64,000 bases of DNA from Pteria penguin (Eukaryota > Mollusca > Bivalvia > Pterioida > Pteriidae): the NCBI GenBank assembly GCA_035048485.1, contig CM068585.1, forward strand, positions 57,613,121-57,677,120, written 5' to 3'. How positions within the stretch are numbered: position 1 is the first letter of the stretch; every line of letters begins with the position of its first letter. Made by a program: the position numbers and the translations under genes. Positions 23,544 to 35,794 of the stretch are shown here, piece by piece. Below the pieces are notes generated by a model. That model did not search any database. It was not told the origin of the DNA and was given only the letters and a program-made list of their open reading frames with translations.

Positions 23544-23603
23544 GCCATTACCGAGTAATTATAGCCATTACCGAGTAATTATAGCCATTACCGAGTAATT
23601 ATA
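23544..23603. repeat. three perfect tandem copies of a 20-bp unit
   Basis: GCCATTACCGAGTAATTATA occurs three times in a row. Each unit contains the near-palindrome ATTAC-CGA-GTAAT. Confidence 0.9.
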
Positions 23604-23871
23604 GCTATTCTGTATGTTCCGAGCCTGTACTTAAGAGTTATTTAAATTTCATATGACACACGATTTCTAGTTTTCATGCCTCCACATGACCAGTTGGAGT
23701 ATATTGGAGTATAGTGCAGATTAGCAAATGTTGCTTAAAAACCTTTCGCTGTGGGTAGTTATACTGCGATATAGTTAGTTTGTGAGATCTGTAAATCGAT
23801 GTCACTTTACATGGTTGTGCACAAACATCACATAATATTCTGGAAAGGGAGGGGGGAGGGGGACTTCATAC

Positions 23872-24445
23872 TATGCAACAATGTCGTTGTATCGACCATA
23901 GAACTTCCTCAGTGACGATTTGATGCGTTCAGTGTGGTATCCCTGTGTGAGAAGTTTATTCATTAGTAGCTTAGAACTCAATACAAAACGCCCACAAAAG
24001 GAGTGGGCTCAAGCATGGTTAATTAAAATGTAATATGAAGGGGGAACGGGATTTTACTATTTGAGAAGGGTAATTTGTGATATAGAAAACCAATGTCACG
24101 ATTGTCATAAAGAAAGGTGTGTATCTGACCAACGCTACCGATAGACAAGACGAAGTCTAGCTATAAAGCAAAGATAAAAGCATCTAACTTAGCCGTATGA
24201 CAAAAGTCACCACGGAAATGTACTGTTGATAATATAATAATCTAGCAAGTCGAGGCCGAGCTAATTCTGTAGACATATTGTCGTGAATGCATCTGTTTGT
24301 GAAACTGAACTGTCGTGCTGTGTTTGCTTGTAAAGACCAATGAACGACTGAATTCTGCCTCGAATGAGTGCAAAAAAGATGTCAGCCGGGAGAGGTGCTG
24401 AATTGGTACCCATTGGAAGGCCAACTTTTTACAAAAAACAATAAG
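23872..24445 (-). pseudogene. YIDD-type reverse transcriptase relic, copy 2
   Basis: Read on the minus strand, 24440-24330 gives PMGTNSAPLPADIF, which is the RT block before the catalytic box. The YIDD region itself is lost or scrambled. About 24130-24030 gives FLYDNRD and KLPFSNSKIPF, equivalent to LYDKRDD and NFPFISSNIP in the 59.5-kb copy. At 23980-23880 the frame reads LLTQGY and SSLRKFYGRYNDI, matching that copy's C-terminus. Several frameshifts make it a dead fragment. Confidence 0.8.
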
Positions 24446-24472
24446 GAAAAAACCCCAAACGAACAAACAGAC

Positions 24473-24500
24473 AATAATAATAATAATAATAATAATAATG

Positions 24501-24561
<61 letters not shown>

Positions 24562-24592
24562 AATAAATAAGTAAATAATAATAATAATAATT
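24473..24592. repeat. (AAT)n microsatellite
   Basis: About 120 bp of AAT repeats with GAT interruptions, directly beside the RT relic. It produces poly-Asn and poly-Leu frames that are not genes. Confidence 0.95.
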
Positions 24593-24599
24593 GCTATCA

Positions 24600-25315
24600 A
24601 TGTGCTTATTGCAACAAGATAAACAGCTGTTCTCAATTGCTGTATCCAGTTATCTTCCCTTTTTCCGCCTACAATGCCTTGTTATTCATGTTCATCGCTA
24701 CCACTGCCCCACAAACTCAAATTAGCATATGCTGGGGCAAACTCACATTATCACGTGCCTTTTCACGTGTCACATAATGGGAGATACCGTCATTAACTGC
24801 GGTCCTAATATTTAGGAGTAAATAAAACATATTCCCGCAAAAATGACGTAAAGAACAATGGTACGTTATTGTGACGTCATAATGTTGCTAACTCCAATCG
24901 ATGTTACTAACTAATTGACCACAAGCGCCGTCTAACGGACGGTACCCCCCATGCAGTGAGGGAATGAGTCACATATCTAGGGCGTAGGAGAAGGAAAGGA
25001 AAGTTTAAATAAACTTAAATAAGACATTTTAAGCGAAGTAAATCTATTTTTTTTTTTTTTTTGGTATTTTTAATGTCTGATTTCTAATCCGTAACTACAA
25101 AATTACGGATAAGGTTTTCTGTTTATACTGGCGGTTGATGTATCCTGATTACGCAACATGTTGCAACAATAGAAAGTTTCGCCAACAAAATATCTTTCAG
25201 CTTATGCATTAGTGTGATGTCATCTATTGTAAGTATTTATTATATTTTGAATGATGTTATACAAGTCCGAGATTATGCAATAGAGTCGCATTATTAAGTT
25301 TGCTCTTATCTGAAA
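24600..25315. other. no recognisable gene
   Basis: AT-rich, with a T-run near 25048-25062. Nothing else is supported. Confidence 0.4.
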
Positions 25316-25620
25316 GATATAAGCAGGTGTAGCCCAGTGGATGAGTTGTTCGGCTTCTGACCAAGAGGTCCGGGTTCGACACCCGTCGGGGGCATACCGT
25401 TGCTCTGTCTTTCGGGTGAGACTCTGACTGATAACGTGTCTGACATTCAAATTGCAAGACAATTCTTCAGCAAGAACGAGCACCGTGAAGCTTTCTTTGG
25501 AAAGTATTAAAGTGTTTAAAGTGTGAACATTGTAACATGATGAGCAGCCACGGACCTTTAATGTGCATACCACCCAGTTAACTTGTGCAGAAAAGTGTGA
25601 AATAAAAAATAACCACACTG
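25316..25620 (+). mobile_element. tRNA-derived SINE, second family
   Basis: A pseudo-tRNA head with A box (GTAGCCCAGTGG) and B box (GGTTCGACACC) is followed by a body unlike family 1: GTGAGACTCTGACTGATAAC, CAGCCACGGACCTTTAATG, ACCCAGTTAACTTGTGCAG, and an A-rich end near 25600-25612. The length of about 300 bp fits a SINE. It is the only clear copy in the window. Confidence 0.75.
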
Positions 25621-25737
25621 TAACATGTTTTGTTGCTGATTAGTAGCCATAGTAGCCACTAAAGCACTAAAAGTAAATAATTCGTCTTTTATTTAATCAT
25701 TCAGAGAGAGAGAAATTGGAATAAATTCAAACTAGTT

Positions 25738-25950
25738 TTTTATGCCCCGGATCGAAAGATATGGGACATATTGTTTTTGTCCTGTCCGGTGGTTGTTGTA
25801 AACCTTCGCCATAACTTTTGAACCGTAAAAGATAGACTTCATATTTGGCATGCATACTCCACTAAAGAAGCCCTTTTAATTGACACCTGACAAGGTCAAT
25901 GACCTTGAGACCTTCACTGTGACCTTTGTGCTAAAAATAGCTTTTTCGGA
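25738..25950 (+). repeat. dispersed repeat with ACCTTGA/TGACCTT motifs
   Basis: Contains TTTGGCATGCATACTCCACT, AAAGAAGCCCTTTTAATTGA and CAAGGTCAATGACCTTGAGA. From general knowledge this resembles a repeat common in bivalve genomes; that recollection is unverified here. No coding potential. Confidence 0.5.
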
Positions 25951-26132
25951 CTTTGTTGGCGCCGGGGACACCTTTTTTTTCTAGTCACTTTTGGAAGGTT
26001 GTCCCCCCCCCTTTTTTTCACTGCCGAGCTACGCCACTGCACATACTTCGATAGATTAAACGGAAACTGATCCTTTTAACAGATTTTATTGGGTCGACAT
26101 TTAGAAATGGTCATTTACCGCTTTGATTAAAG

Positions 26133-26136
26133 ACTG

Positions 26137-26211
<75 letters not shown>
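26133..26211. repeat. (GT)n microsatellite
   Basis: About 38 uninterrupted GT dinucleotides, able to adopt Z-DNA. Confidence 0.98.
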
Positions 26212-26213
<2 letters not shown>

Positions 26214-26945
26214 GTGCTTCATTGGTGTGTATTGTATTTTCCGTTCTATTATTATCATTATGTTTTGTTATAAAGAGAAAAAAGAGAAAAAATTTACTTG
26301 TTTGTTAATTGTAGTGTTTTTTCACGATCGACTCTTCTTAGTTTGATCTACAACACAAAAATGAAGGTAAACAAAAAATATTTGTCACGTGAGGACATTT
26401 TGATGACATAGAACGGGCATCGCTTGTACTTTAAAGTCACGTGATAGGCAATTGCTGTTATTGATTGCCATTATTGAACATTAATATGCAGTCTAGAATG
26501 TAAATGTAAAGTAGTGAAAGAATAAGAAATCTGATTGGAATCTGATTCAATACGAGAGTCTCTCAGATCGGAAAACAGTGAGTTATACTGATGAAGATTG
26601 CCCTATACCTGAGTACTCGGGTTTATAAATACACTAATTTGTATCCATGAACAAAGTATTTCGAAAACATCTACTTTTCCGAAACAAAAACTTAAAACCT
26701 AATGCATGTTGTTAAACACGTCATCAAAGAAATAAGGCTTCTGTTTCAATTAAAAAAGAAAGAAAGAAAGAACAAAAGAAAAAGAATAAAAAAAGGGGGG
26801 GGGCTTAAAAAGAATAATAATGAAAAAAAAAAAGAGAACGAATGAAAGAAAAGACTGTGAGAGATTTAGATTGAGTGCACTGTCCAATTTTAAAACATCT
26901 TCCATTTCTACTATTAAGTATCATTTTTATAAAACTAAAGAACAA
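26212..26945. other. no recognisable gene
   Basis: AT-rich with A-rich runs and a G8 tract near 26798. Confidence 0.4.
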
Positions 26946-26949
26946 ATAA

Positions 26950-27010
26950 GCATGTATGTACATGTACACCTTTTTACAGTATGTACATGTACACCTTTTT
27001 ACAGTATGTA
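26950..27010. repeat. 25-bp tandem duplication
   Basis: GTATGTACATGTACACCTTT followed by TTACA occurs twice, with a partial third copy ending in GTATGTACCTGCAC. It directly precedes a SINE fragment. Confidence 0.85.
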
Positions 27011-27017
27011 CCTGCAC

Positions 27018-27138
27018 GGGAGTTTCAGCGGTGTTCTGTATTTCGGATGAGACAGTGGTACGTAAAAGATCCCTCACTGCCTCGGGTGGGTCCGTTGCAA
27101 AGGTAGAAATTTTTTATGCGATGCATCAGGCAGATTAT
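27018..27138 (+). mobile_element. SINE family 1 internal fragment
   Basis: CGGTGTTCTGTATTTCGGAT, ACGTAAAAGATCCCTCACTG, CTCGGGTGGGTCCGTTGCAA and GATGCATCAGGCAGAT occur in SINE order. The head and extreme 3' end are missing. Confidence 0.8.
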
Positions 27139-28883
27139 AATAGGTCTATTGTCGCAAGAAATGCACACACATTTTGTTGGTCATGATGCCATTTAACACC
27201 CCCACCCCCACCCCCACCTCCATTCCTCTTCTCTTCTTTCGACTACTCTCACACATTTTATCAATTTGAACCTCATATACATGTACATTACTTATTTAAT
27301 CTAATAATATGTGACCATTATAACTCCTCTATCTCGAACAGTAAAATGGAAGCCTGAATATAATGTGATGAACTGAATCAAATTCTTCCTCGTTGCTAAT
27401 AAAATCATTTTATCTTATTATAACAAGGAAGAATTTACTTATGGAGTTAATCCGTCCGTATGTATGAAAAGGATTTACATCGACTAATACCGGAATAGCC
27501 GGCGTTAATCGTCCGTTATGATAAGATCAAGTGTATTATCTATAAACCAGGAAAGGATATTCGCCGAACAGTAGAGTTTGAAATACTTGGAATTATAAAA
27601 TTTTGACTAGCTACAATATGAGTAGATAAAGAAGATGTACAGAAGGGATAACCCCATATCGAAGTCCATGGAATAATGGGACAATATTGTGTACAGTATC
27701 ATATTCAGATAAATGCGAAACCCAATTAAACGGAGGTGAGACCAGGGACTTGTTCGACAACGCGAGCGACCGGTGCGCTACCGAGCGCCCGTTACCTAAA
27801 CGAGGATACTCACTGTAGTGCTAGCGAGCGCTCGCGATACACTATCGTCAGTGTTTCACACAGATTTTCAAGATGTCGTCGAATATACTTAAATGACCAC
27901 GGTGCAATTGGACGGTTGTCATTTTATTTTATATTTTATTATTTTAATTAATAACTAATTCATTATTATGATTACCATTAAAAATATTATTTTCTTTATT
28001 ATTACTATCAGAAAGTAATTTTATACTCGCGAGCGCTCCGTTTCGTTCAAGAACGTTAAAATTCTAGCAACGGGTGAGCAGTAGGCGCCGGATATTTATT
28101 GAACACACCCCAGGTGATACATACACATGAGCACATGTAGGAGACAAGAACACTCAATGAAATTATCCCATTCACGGTATGAAATACTGTTGAACTCAAA
28201 TTCCGGTGACGGAAATGCGCGTGAATAAATGTCTGTATGTATACATATATCATGGAATCAAGTATAGTCAAAAAGTTCAAGACAGCATGTATGATGAGAT
28301 CCCAAGATGTCGGTCAACATTTTGAGAAGGGGATCTCAAATTGCACCAGATCCCTATATTGACCATATAGACATTTTAAATATTCCTCAATATATTCTTG
28401 TGAGCACAGGTATTTGAAGCTCTGTAGGTCCATAACAAGCACCTATTATACCCATATAGTGGTAAACACAAAAGAAAAAAGAAATGTATACAACTTTTGG
28501 AAGCAGAATTACCACCGATTCAAACACTCGTTTCGGCCATTGAAATCGGGACTTTGCACAATTTCAGCTCATTGCCACATAGTTCGACATCGGAACTAAT
28601 AACTTGCACAATGCATTTGTCAATCCATATCCATTATCTCGTATTTTAAGAACGATTCATCGGCGTCCCTTTACCGAACTTGTTGAAGACTCTATGTACG
28701 AATTTGACCTTCACCTTCGGAAGGCTCAATAGATGAATAGATGAATGGTTTTTTTTCTGGATGAGTGAAGTTTGTGTGGTCACTACCTGTTGGTAAGTGT
28801 TTCGGAAAATAAAACCTAGAGCTCTGGAGACGCACATGGAACGACTGAAGTGGATGTGGACAGGAGTTCACGGACGTTTATCT
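27139..28883. other. no recognisable gene; GC-rich patch at 27740-27850
   Basis: Mostly AT-rich. Around 27750-27840 there is a patch rich in GCGAG/CGCTCGCG motifs, echoed near 28027 (CTCGCGAGCGCTCCG). I could not assign it to an element or an exon. Confidence 0.35.
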
Positions 28884-29112
28884 GGGGCCAGTTGTTCGAA
28901 ACTTGGACCATTGGTTAAGCTATCCAGTGGTTAAATTTCATCTGACTATAACTTCTATAAATGAAGACTTCGAGTCATAGTCTTTGTACTGACTAATAGT
29001 TTATGAAATTAGCACTGTAATGTAATTTAGGAATTTAAATAAAAATCTTATAAATAAAATTAATTGTCTATCAAACTTTAACCAATGGTTAAAGTTTCGA
29101 ACAACTGGCTCC
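28884..29112. mobile_element. MITE, 229 bp, TIR GGGGCCAGTTGTTCGAAACT (copy 1)
   Basis: The left end GGGGCCAGTTGTTCGAAACT and right end AGTTTCGAACAACTGGCTCC are inverted repeats of more than 20 bp. Subterminal AACCAATGGTTAA and ATTGGTTAA words add to the symmetry. The second copy is at 52437-52649. Confidence 0.85.
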
Positions 29113-29934
29113 AGAGGTATAGCTACTACACTTAAACATTACAGACAAAATTGATAATGTATCATGTACATGTCTGTGGAAAACAATATTTAATCGTCTT
29201 ATTTTACACAATTACATGATAAATATTGCTCAAGATACCAACATTGAAAACTCCTTGTCTATTTTTTTTTTTTTCGGAAGTGGGGCTAAGTTTCGGAAAA
29301 GCACCTCAAAGTGGGGCGAAGTTTCGGAGAAACACTTCAAAGTATTTTGACTTGAGTTACTGCGACCAGACAGTGTATATATCATGAATATTTCTACAAT
29401 AATATTACAGACAATTTCATAGTGAAAAGTATGACCTCTTACGAATTGATACTTTTCTTCCAACTTTAAAATTTTATGCTAATGACCCTTTTCCTTCCTT
29501 CTTTTAAAGTATCTATCATCTTTTCAGCCATTGCATTTATTTAGTTTGTAAACCATGTGCCTCTGAATTTCACTTGAGTTGTGCATTACTTATGTTAACT
29601 ATATATATGCATACAAATGTAAACATATAATATACTTCTGTGTAACCCTTTCTAAATATTTAACAGTGACATGGTCGAGTCAGAAAAATATGATAAGCAC
29701 AAATTAACACTGTCAATTAAATCGCGAAACTTGCAGTAATACTCGACAGTAAACGAACAAAGTTTTTATAATTAATGATATGAAATCATATTTATGTCTA
29801 ACTATTCTGTGAAATGGTTGAAGAACAAACCACTCACTTTTCCTGCTGCCTCTGACCCCCCCCCCCCCTTTTTTTTGTCTATACTCTTGATTAAAATGTC
29901 TTAGATAAATGTATTTTTCATGTAACTTTGACGC
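29113..29934. other. no recognisable gene; short 33-bp duplication at 29278-29345
   Basis: AAGTGGGGCTAAGTTTCGGA and AAGTGGGGCGAAGTTTCGGA head two adjacent units of about 33 bp (29278-29345). Poly-C/T tract at 29858-29876. Nothing else. Confidence 0.5.
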
Positions 29935-29935
29935 C

Positions 29936-30665
29936 CAGAGAGTTAAGGTGCCGAGAGTAATGGAAGATGTTGCGATATTCCCAGCCAATGACCGATCCAT
30001 GCCGAGAGTAAGGAGGGATGTGAGGATATTCCCAACCGATGACCATTCCATGCCGAGAGTAAGGAGGGATGTGAGAATATTCCCAACCGATGGCCATTCC
30101 ATGCTGAGAGTAAGTAAGGATGTAGGGATATTCCCAGCCAATGACCGATCCATGCCGAGAGTAAGCAGGGATGTTGGGATATTCCCAGCCAATGACCGAT
30201 CCATGCCGAGAGTAAGTAGGGATGTAGGGATATTCCCAGCCAATGACCGATCCATGCCGAGAGTAAGCAGGGATGTAGGGATATTCCCAGCCAATGGCCG
30301 ATCCATGCCGAGAGTAAGTAGGGATGTAGGGATATTCCCATCCAATGGCCGATCCATGCCGAGAGTAAGCAGGGATGTTGGGATATTCCCAGCCAATGAC
30401 CGACCCATGCCGAGAGTAAGGAGGGATGTTAGGATATTTCCAGCCAATGACTGATCCATGCCGAGAATAAGGAGGGATGTTGGGATATTTCCAGCCAATG
30501 GCCGATCCATGCCGAGAGTAAGTAGGGATGTAGGGATATTCCCAGCCAATGGCCGATCCATGACGAGAGTAAGAAGGGATGTTGGGATGTTTCCCAGCCT
30601 ATGGCCGATCTATGCCTATAGTGAGGAGGGATGTTAGGATATTCCCAGCCAATGACCGATCCAAA
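29936..30665. repeat. 51-bp minisatellite (about 14 units)
   Basis: The unit contains GCCGAGAGTAAGCAGGGATG, TTGGGATATTCCCAGCCAAT and GACCGATCCAT. The period of 51 bp leaves frames open on both strands (17-residue repeats, up to 282 codons on the minus strand). The frames continue into unrelated flanking DNA with no splice or start context, so I do not call a gene. Confidence 0.96.
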
Positions 30666-30939
30666 GGAGGGGTTACAGACTCGTAACACCCCATCCCTAC
30701 CCTTTTGAGATGAAAAACCTTTCCTCATAGGGTAAAGTTTTGTATTGGCCTTCTTCTCAAGGCAGACTTATATACTAAAAGGATAGATACCAATTTACAA
30801 AAGCTGGATCTTTCATTGAAACCTCGGTGTGTGTGAAAAAAGGAAAACAGTGCATGTAAAGTCAATATATCACAAAATGACCTATATTCAGTAACAACTA
30901 AGAACCTAGGGGAAAACAACACTTACCGGCTGCAACAGT

Positions 30940-31090
30940 CAATGATAATGGGTGATTCACCGTCACTTGACTTGGTGAATTAAACCCCCCTTCCTTCCTT
31001 CCTTTTCGAAATCATATCTACCATGTAGCAAATTATCTAGTACATACTATAATATCATATGCTTGCGTTTGAATACATCAGTGCCTATGG
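30940..31090 (+). repeat. dispersed repeat, related to 36675-36835
   Basis: Shares with 36675-36835 the series CAATGATAA, ATTCACCGT, TGAATTA, then CCATGTAGCAAATTATCT, AGTACAT and ATATCATAT. In the second copy the terminal ATATCAT has expanded into a long pentanucleotide tract. Confidence 0.55.
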
Positions 31091-31395
31091 CAGCTAACAA
31101 CCATGTTAATTGTTATGCAAACAAGTTCGTGAAAGAAGAATCCAAGTTAAGTGCATGATTCACTCCTGATACTGGATCCGACCTTGGGAGTACTGAGATT
31201 GCAAAATCTACCTGCCCCTCTGAATTACATTGTTTTACAGGCATGTTTTATGCAACTTTTGAAAACTTATTTTGCCCTGCCCCTTCCGTGGCAAAATTTT
31301 ACTACAGGGAAGTGCAACAGTGCAACACACTCTCCCCTCCCCCGAAAACATACTTTTTTATTGAAATTGTCTTCCAAATATAATAAAGCCCTTCG
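31091..31395. other. no recognisable gene
   Basis: Short frames only. Confidence 0.35.
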
Positions 31396-31399
31396 GAAG

Positions 31400-31835
31400 A
31401 AACAGTATAAATCGAGGCGTTGTGTCACGGTATACGTGGCACGTGACAGTAAAAAATGAGGCACCGTATCATGATATGTATTGCCACATGGCAGTACAAA
31501 CCGATGCAGGTGTCACGGTATATGTTGGCACGTGACAGTACGAAGCGAGGCAGGTGGCACGGTATATGTCGGCACGTGACAGTACAAACCGAGGCAGGCG
31601 GCACGGTATATGTTGGCACGTGACAGTACAAACCGAGGCATGCATCACGGTATATGTTGGCACTTGACAGTACGAACCGAGACGTGTCACAATATACATT
31701 GGTACGTGACAGTACGAACAGAGGAAGGTGTCACGGTATATGTTGGTACATGACGGTACAAACCGAGGCAGGTGTCACGGTGTATGTTGGCACGTGACAG
31801 TAGAATTGGAGGAAGGTGTCACTGTATACTGGTAC
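31400..31835 (+). repeat. 44-bp minisatellite derived from SINE family 1 body
   Basis: About 10 units containing AAACCGAGGCAGGTGTCACG, GTATATGTTGGCACGTGACA and GTAC. The source is visible in the full-length SINE at 4530-4555 (AAACCGAGGCCCCGTGTCAC, GGTAGGCGTGGCACGT). The first unit (31405-31450) is closest to the SINE, with GTGTCACGGTATACGTGGCA. Confidence 0.9.
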
Positions 31836-31909
31836 ATAGATCTCCCTACTTCTGATGGGTTGTTAAGAATATGAAATTATAAAGCAACGCACCAGGCCTT
31901 ATATACATA

Positions 31910-32640
31910 GATAAGTAGGTAAGTACTAGGTAGGTACATGTAGGTAGGTAGGTAAGCAGGCAGGTAGGTAAAGTATGTATGTATGTATGTATGTATGTAT
32001 GTATGTATGTATGTATGTATGTATGTGTGTATGTATGTATGTATGTATGTATGTAGGTAGGTAGGTAGGTAGGTAGATAGGTAGGTAGGTAGGTAGCTAG
32101 TTAGGTAAAGTGGGTAGGTAGGTAGGTAGGTAGGTAGCTAGTTAGGTAAAAATGGGTAGGTAGGTAGTTAAGTAGGTACGTGTGTAAAGTGGGTAGATAG
32201 GTAGGTAGCTAATGTGGGTAGGTAAGTAGGCAAGGTAGGTAGGTAGGTAGCTAAAGTGGGTATGTAGGTAGCTAAAGTGAGTAGGTAGGTAGCTAAAGTT
32301 GGTAGGTAGGTAAGCAAGGTAGGTAGATAGGTAGTTAGGTAGGTAGGTGGATAAAGTGGGTAGATAGGTAGGTAGATAAGTAAAGTGAGTAGGCAGGTAA
32401 GCAGGCTTGCAGGTATGTAGGCAGGTAGGTGGGCAGGCAGGTTAAGTGGGTGTGTAGGTAGGAAGGTAAGTAGGTAGGTTGGTAGATAGGTAGGCAGGTA
32501 GGCGCGCAGGTAGGTATTTAAAGTGGGTAAGTTGGTAGGTAGGTAAAGTGGGTAGGTAGGTAGACAAGTAGGCAGGCTTCAAGTTAGGTAGACAGGTAGG
32601 TAGGTTTGTAGTGGGTGTGTAGGTAGGTAGTTAAGTAGGT
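31910..32640. repeat. (GTAG)n/(GTAT)n tetranucleotide array, left block
   Basis: Long imperfect GTAG array with a perfect-looking GTAT run at 31972-32052. Larger blocks ending in AAAGTGGGTAGGTAGG recur about every 35-60 bp. It is interrupted by a SINE and resumes at 32919. Confidence 0.96.
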
Positions 32641-32918
32641 TTGTTTGTTTGTTTGATTATTGTTTTACGTCACTCCACGATTATTTCACGTATATGGTGA
32701 CGGCATCTGCCTGATGCATTGCATACAAATTTAGACCTTTGCAACGGACCCACCCGAAGCAGTGAGGGATCTTTTACGTGCCACGCCTACCGTGACACGG
32801 GACTTCGGTTTTTACTGTCTCATCCGAAAGACAGAACACCGGTGTGCCCCGGGCGGGAGTCGAACCCGCGACCTCTCGATCACGAGCCGAGCACCTTATC
32901 CACTAGGCCACACCGGCT
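32641..32918 (-). mobile_element. SINE family 1, full length, in the GTAG array
   Basis: The reverse-strand tRNA head (GAGTCGAACCCGCGACC; CCACTAGGCCACACCGGC) and the complete body are present. The tail is (TTTG)n. An exact 13-bp target duplication TAGTTAAGTAGGT flanks it (32628-32640 and 32919-32931). A 68-codon frame inside is SINE sequence and not a gene. Confidence 0.97.
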
Positions 32919-33005
32919 TAGTTAAGTAGGTAGGTAGATGAAAAGGTATACAGGCAGGCACGCAGGTAGGTAGGAAAAGTTGGTAGGCAAGTATGTAGGT
33001 AGGTT
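32919..33005. repeat. GTAG tetranucleotide array, right block
   Basis: Continuation of the array at 31910-32640 after the SINE; GTAGG/CAGG variants. Confidence 0.9.
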
Positions 33006-33307
33006 CAGATTATCTATACAAGTGTGCTTGACCAATTCTTCAGAAATATTCAAATTATCGCGACATTTCGGGTGCACGGACATTTTGGTCCCGATGCAAT
33101 ATCTACAATTAGTACTGAACATGTAATATATTAATACATCTCATTAAAATCGCGTATATGTGCTCTTGGTTTATGATCAATTAAAACTTTATTGATTGAA
33201 GTTAAACTCGAGGGAAAGCAATCGTGTAGATCTAGCCTAGTATCCGCCGGCGGAGAAGTCCGAATGGCTAATCCTTGCAAATCCCATCCCAAGATCGCTT
33301 AAAGCCA

Positions 33308-33443
<136 letters not shown>

Positions 33444-33764
33444 GATTATAATAAATGAATGTATAAGGAAAGTAAAATAATTTTCAAGATGTTTTGCAAC
33501 TAATAGATAAAAACGGAAGAGGATATAATATTTTTATATATAACAATAGGCTTAGTGGTATTTCCTCTTAAGAACAAAGGGAAAGATTTCGCTAAAATTT
33601 TGGTAGGGATGGAATAATTATGATCCCCTACAAGTGTTGCTGTTCTTTTTCCAAATCAGTTTAAGACAAGCGGTATATATATGCAAAATAGGGTAACCTC
33701 TATTGATAAACTTCCCTTTCCTTAAAATACTTGAATTCCGAAAGTGTCCCCTTTTCTGTATTTT

Positions 33765-33766
33765 TT

Positions 33767-33813
<47 letters not shown>

Positions 33814-33902
33814 CTATTATTATAATAATAATTATTATCATCATCATCATCATAATCATCATCATCATCATCATTATTATTACTATTTTTATAATAATTA
33901 TT

Positions 33903-33937
<35 letters not shown>

Positions 33938-33946
33938 TATTATTAC
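33765..33946. repeat. (ATC)n/(ATT)n microsatellite
   Basis: Alternating blocks of CAT and ATT trinucleotides, arranged twice as ATC block then ATT block. Poly-His, poly-Ile and poly-Asp frames are artefacts. Confidence 0.97.
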
Positions 33947-33949
33947 TCG

Positions 33950-34730
33950 TAAGACGGCAGCTACGCTGTACCACAATCATCGAGATGCTTTACAAAGATT
34001 ACATCACACGGATAGATATATTGCTTCAAGATTTAATATAAAGAGAAAATTCCGAGCACTATAGACTATGAGAGCTGACTGTGAACACTTTGGCAAGGAA
34101 GCGACATCATACCCTCACATCCTGCCTTCCGTCCCTGTAAGCCCTTGTACCGACTTTCTTTGTTATGAAGTTCGAATGAGTCATAACAACATCATTGGAA
34201 TTTATATACAAGTACATGTTCGTTAAGAGTTCAGACGTATTATTCACAAAAAAAAACCTTAAGTCTAAGTGTAAGATTTGAGACCTACAATTGCGAATAT
34301 CATAATTCTAAGAGTAACAACTCTGTATGTACTATATCAGGCATACTATTCACTGACAAACTTTCAACTCATCTTAGACTTAATCTTAAGTTTCTTCGCG
34401 AATAATATCGTCAGAGGTTCCGAGTAATAGCATATTCTGTCTGTGTGTATATATGTGTTGGGCGGGGCGGGAAGAGGGGGGGGGGGGGGGTGGGGGGGGG
34501 GGGGGGTTGTGTTACCACACCTGTCTTTGAAATCGAGACAGTGCAAATTATCTCCATCCGTACTTACTCACAGATTAAATGATAGGTGACTTTACTGCAG
34601 TTTTACATATTTTCAAGTATAGGGCGAGGTACAATTACAAACTTTTACATACAATAAGATAGATGCCGAAAGGCAGTCAATAAGGAACATCCATTCTGTC
34701 GGATAAAATAGAGATATACTCTATCACGGA
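33950..34730. other. no recognisable gene; G-rich tract at 34476-34507
   Basis: About 30 nearly consecutive G residues at 34476-34507 could form a G-quadruplex. Nothing else is recognisable. Confidence 0.5.
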
Positions 34731-34734
34731 CCCC

Positions 34735-35790
34735 AGGAGGAGTAAGAGGTGGGATCTTGTACCATCCCCCGTTGACTGGTCACACCAGTCACATTCACGG
34801 TCAGCCATTGGGATCAGATACCATGTAGAAGTAACATCCCCTGCTGACCGATCACATCCACCGGCAGTCATAGGGATCAGATACCATGGTGGAGAAAGCA
34901 TTCCCTGCTGAACTGTCACATCCACCGTCAGTCATTGGGATCAGATACCATGGAGGAATAACATCCCCTGCTGACCGGTCACATCCACCATCAGTCAATA
35001 GGATCAGATACCATGGTGGAGTAAGCATCCCCTGCTGACCGATCACATCCACCGTCAGTCATAGGGATCAGATACCATGGAGGAATAACATCCCCTGCTG
35101 ACTGATCACATCCACCGGCAGTCATAGGGATCAGATACCATGGTGGAGAAAGCATTCCCTGCTGACCTGTCACATCCACCGTCAGTCATTGGGATCAGAT
35201 ACCATGGAGGAGTAACATCCCCTGCTGACCGGTCACATCCACCGTTAGTGATTGGGATCAGATACCATGGAGGAATAACATCCCCTGCTGACCGATCACA
35301 TCCACCGGCAGTCATAGGGATCAGATACCATGGTGGAGAAAGCATTCCCTGCTGACCGGTCACATCCACCGTCAGTCATTGGGATCAGATACCATGGAGG
35401 AGTAACATCCCCTGCTGACCGGTCACATCCACCGTTAGTGATTGGGATCAGATACCATGGAGGAGTAACATCCCCTGCTGACCGGTCATATCCACCGTCA
35501 GTCATTGGGATCAGATACCATGGAAGAGTAACAACCCCTTCTGACGGGTCACATCCACTGTCAGTCATTGGGACCAGATACCATGGTGGAGTAAGCATCC
35601 CCTGCTGACTGGTCACATCCACCGTCAGTAATTGGGATCACATACCATGGAAGAGTATGCATCACCTACTGACCGGTCTTATCCACCGTTAGTGATTGGG
35701 ATCAGATACCATGGAGGAGTAAGCATCCTTTGCTGACCAATCACATCCATTGTCAGTGATTGGGATCAGATATAATGCAGGATCAGGTCG
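34735..35790. repeat. 63-bp minisatellite (about 17 units)
   Basis: The unit contains CCCCTGCTGACCGGTCACAT, CCACCGTCAGTCATTGGGAT, CAGATACCATGGAGGAGTAA and CAT. The period of 63 bp opens 21-residue repeat frames on both strands. Higher-order copying shows as a repeated order of GGAGAAAGCATT, GGAGTAACATC and GGAATAACATC units around 34890-35450. Confidence 0.96.
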
Positions 35791-35794
35791 AACT

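Noticed and set aside
29713..30561. Minus-strand 282-codon frame and plus-strand 181-codon frame of 17-residue repeats
   Set aside because: Both strands and several frames are open over the same 51-bp array, which points to period arithmetic and not to selection.
34677..35622. Frames with 21-residue repeats on both strands
   Set aside because: By-product of the 63-bp minisatellite.
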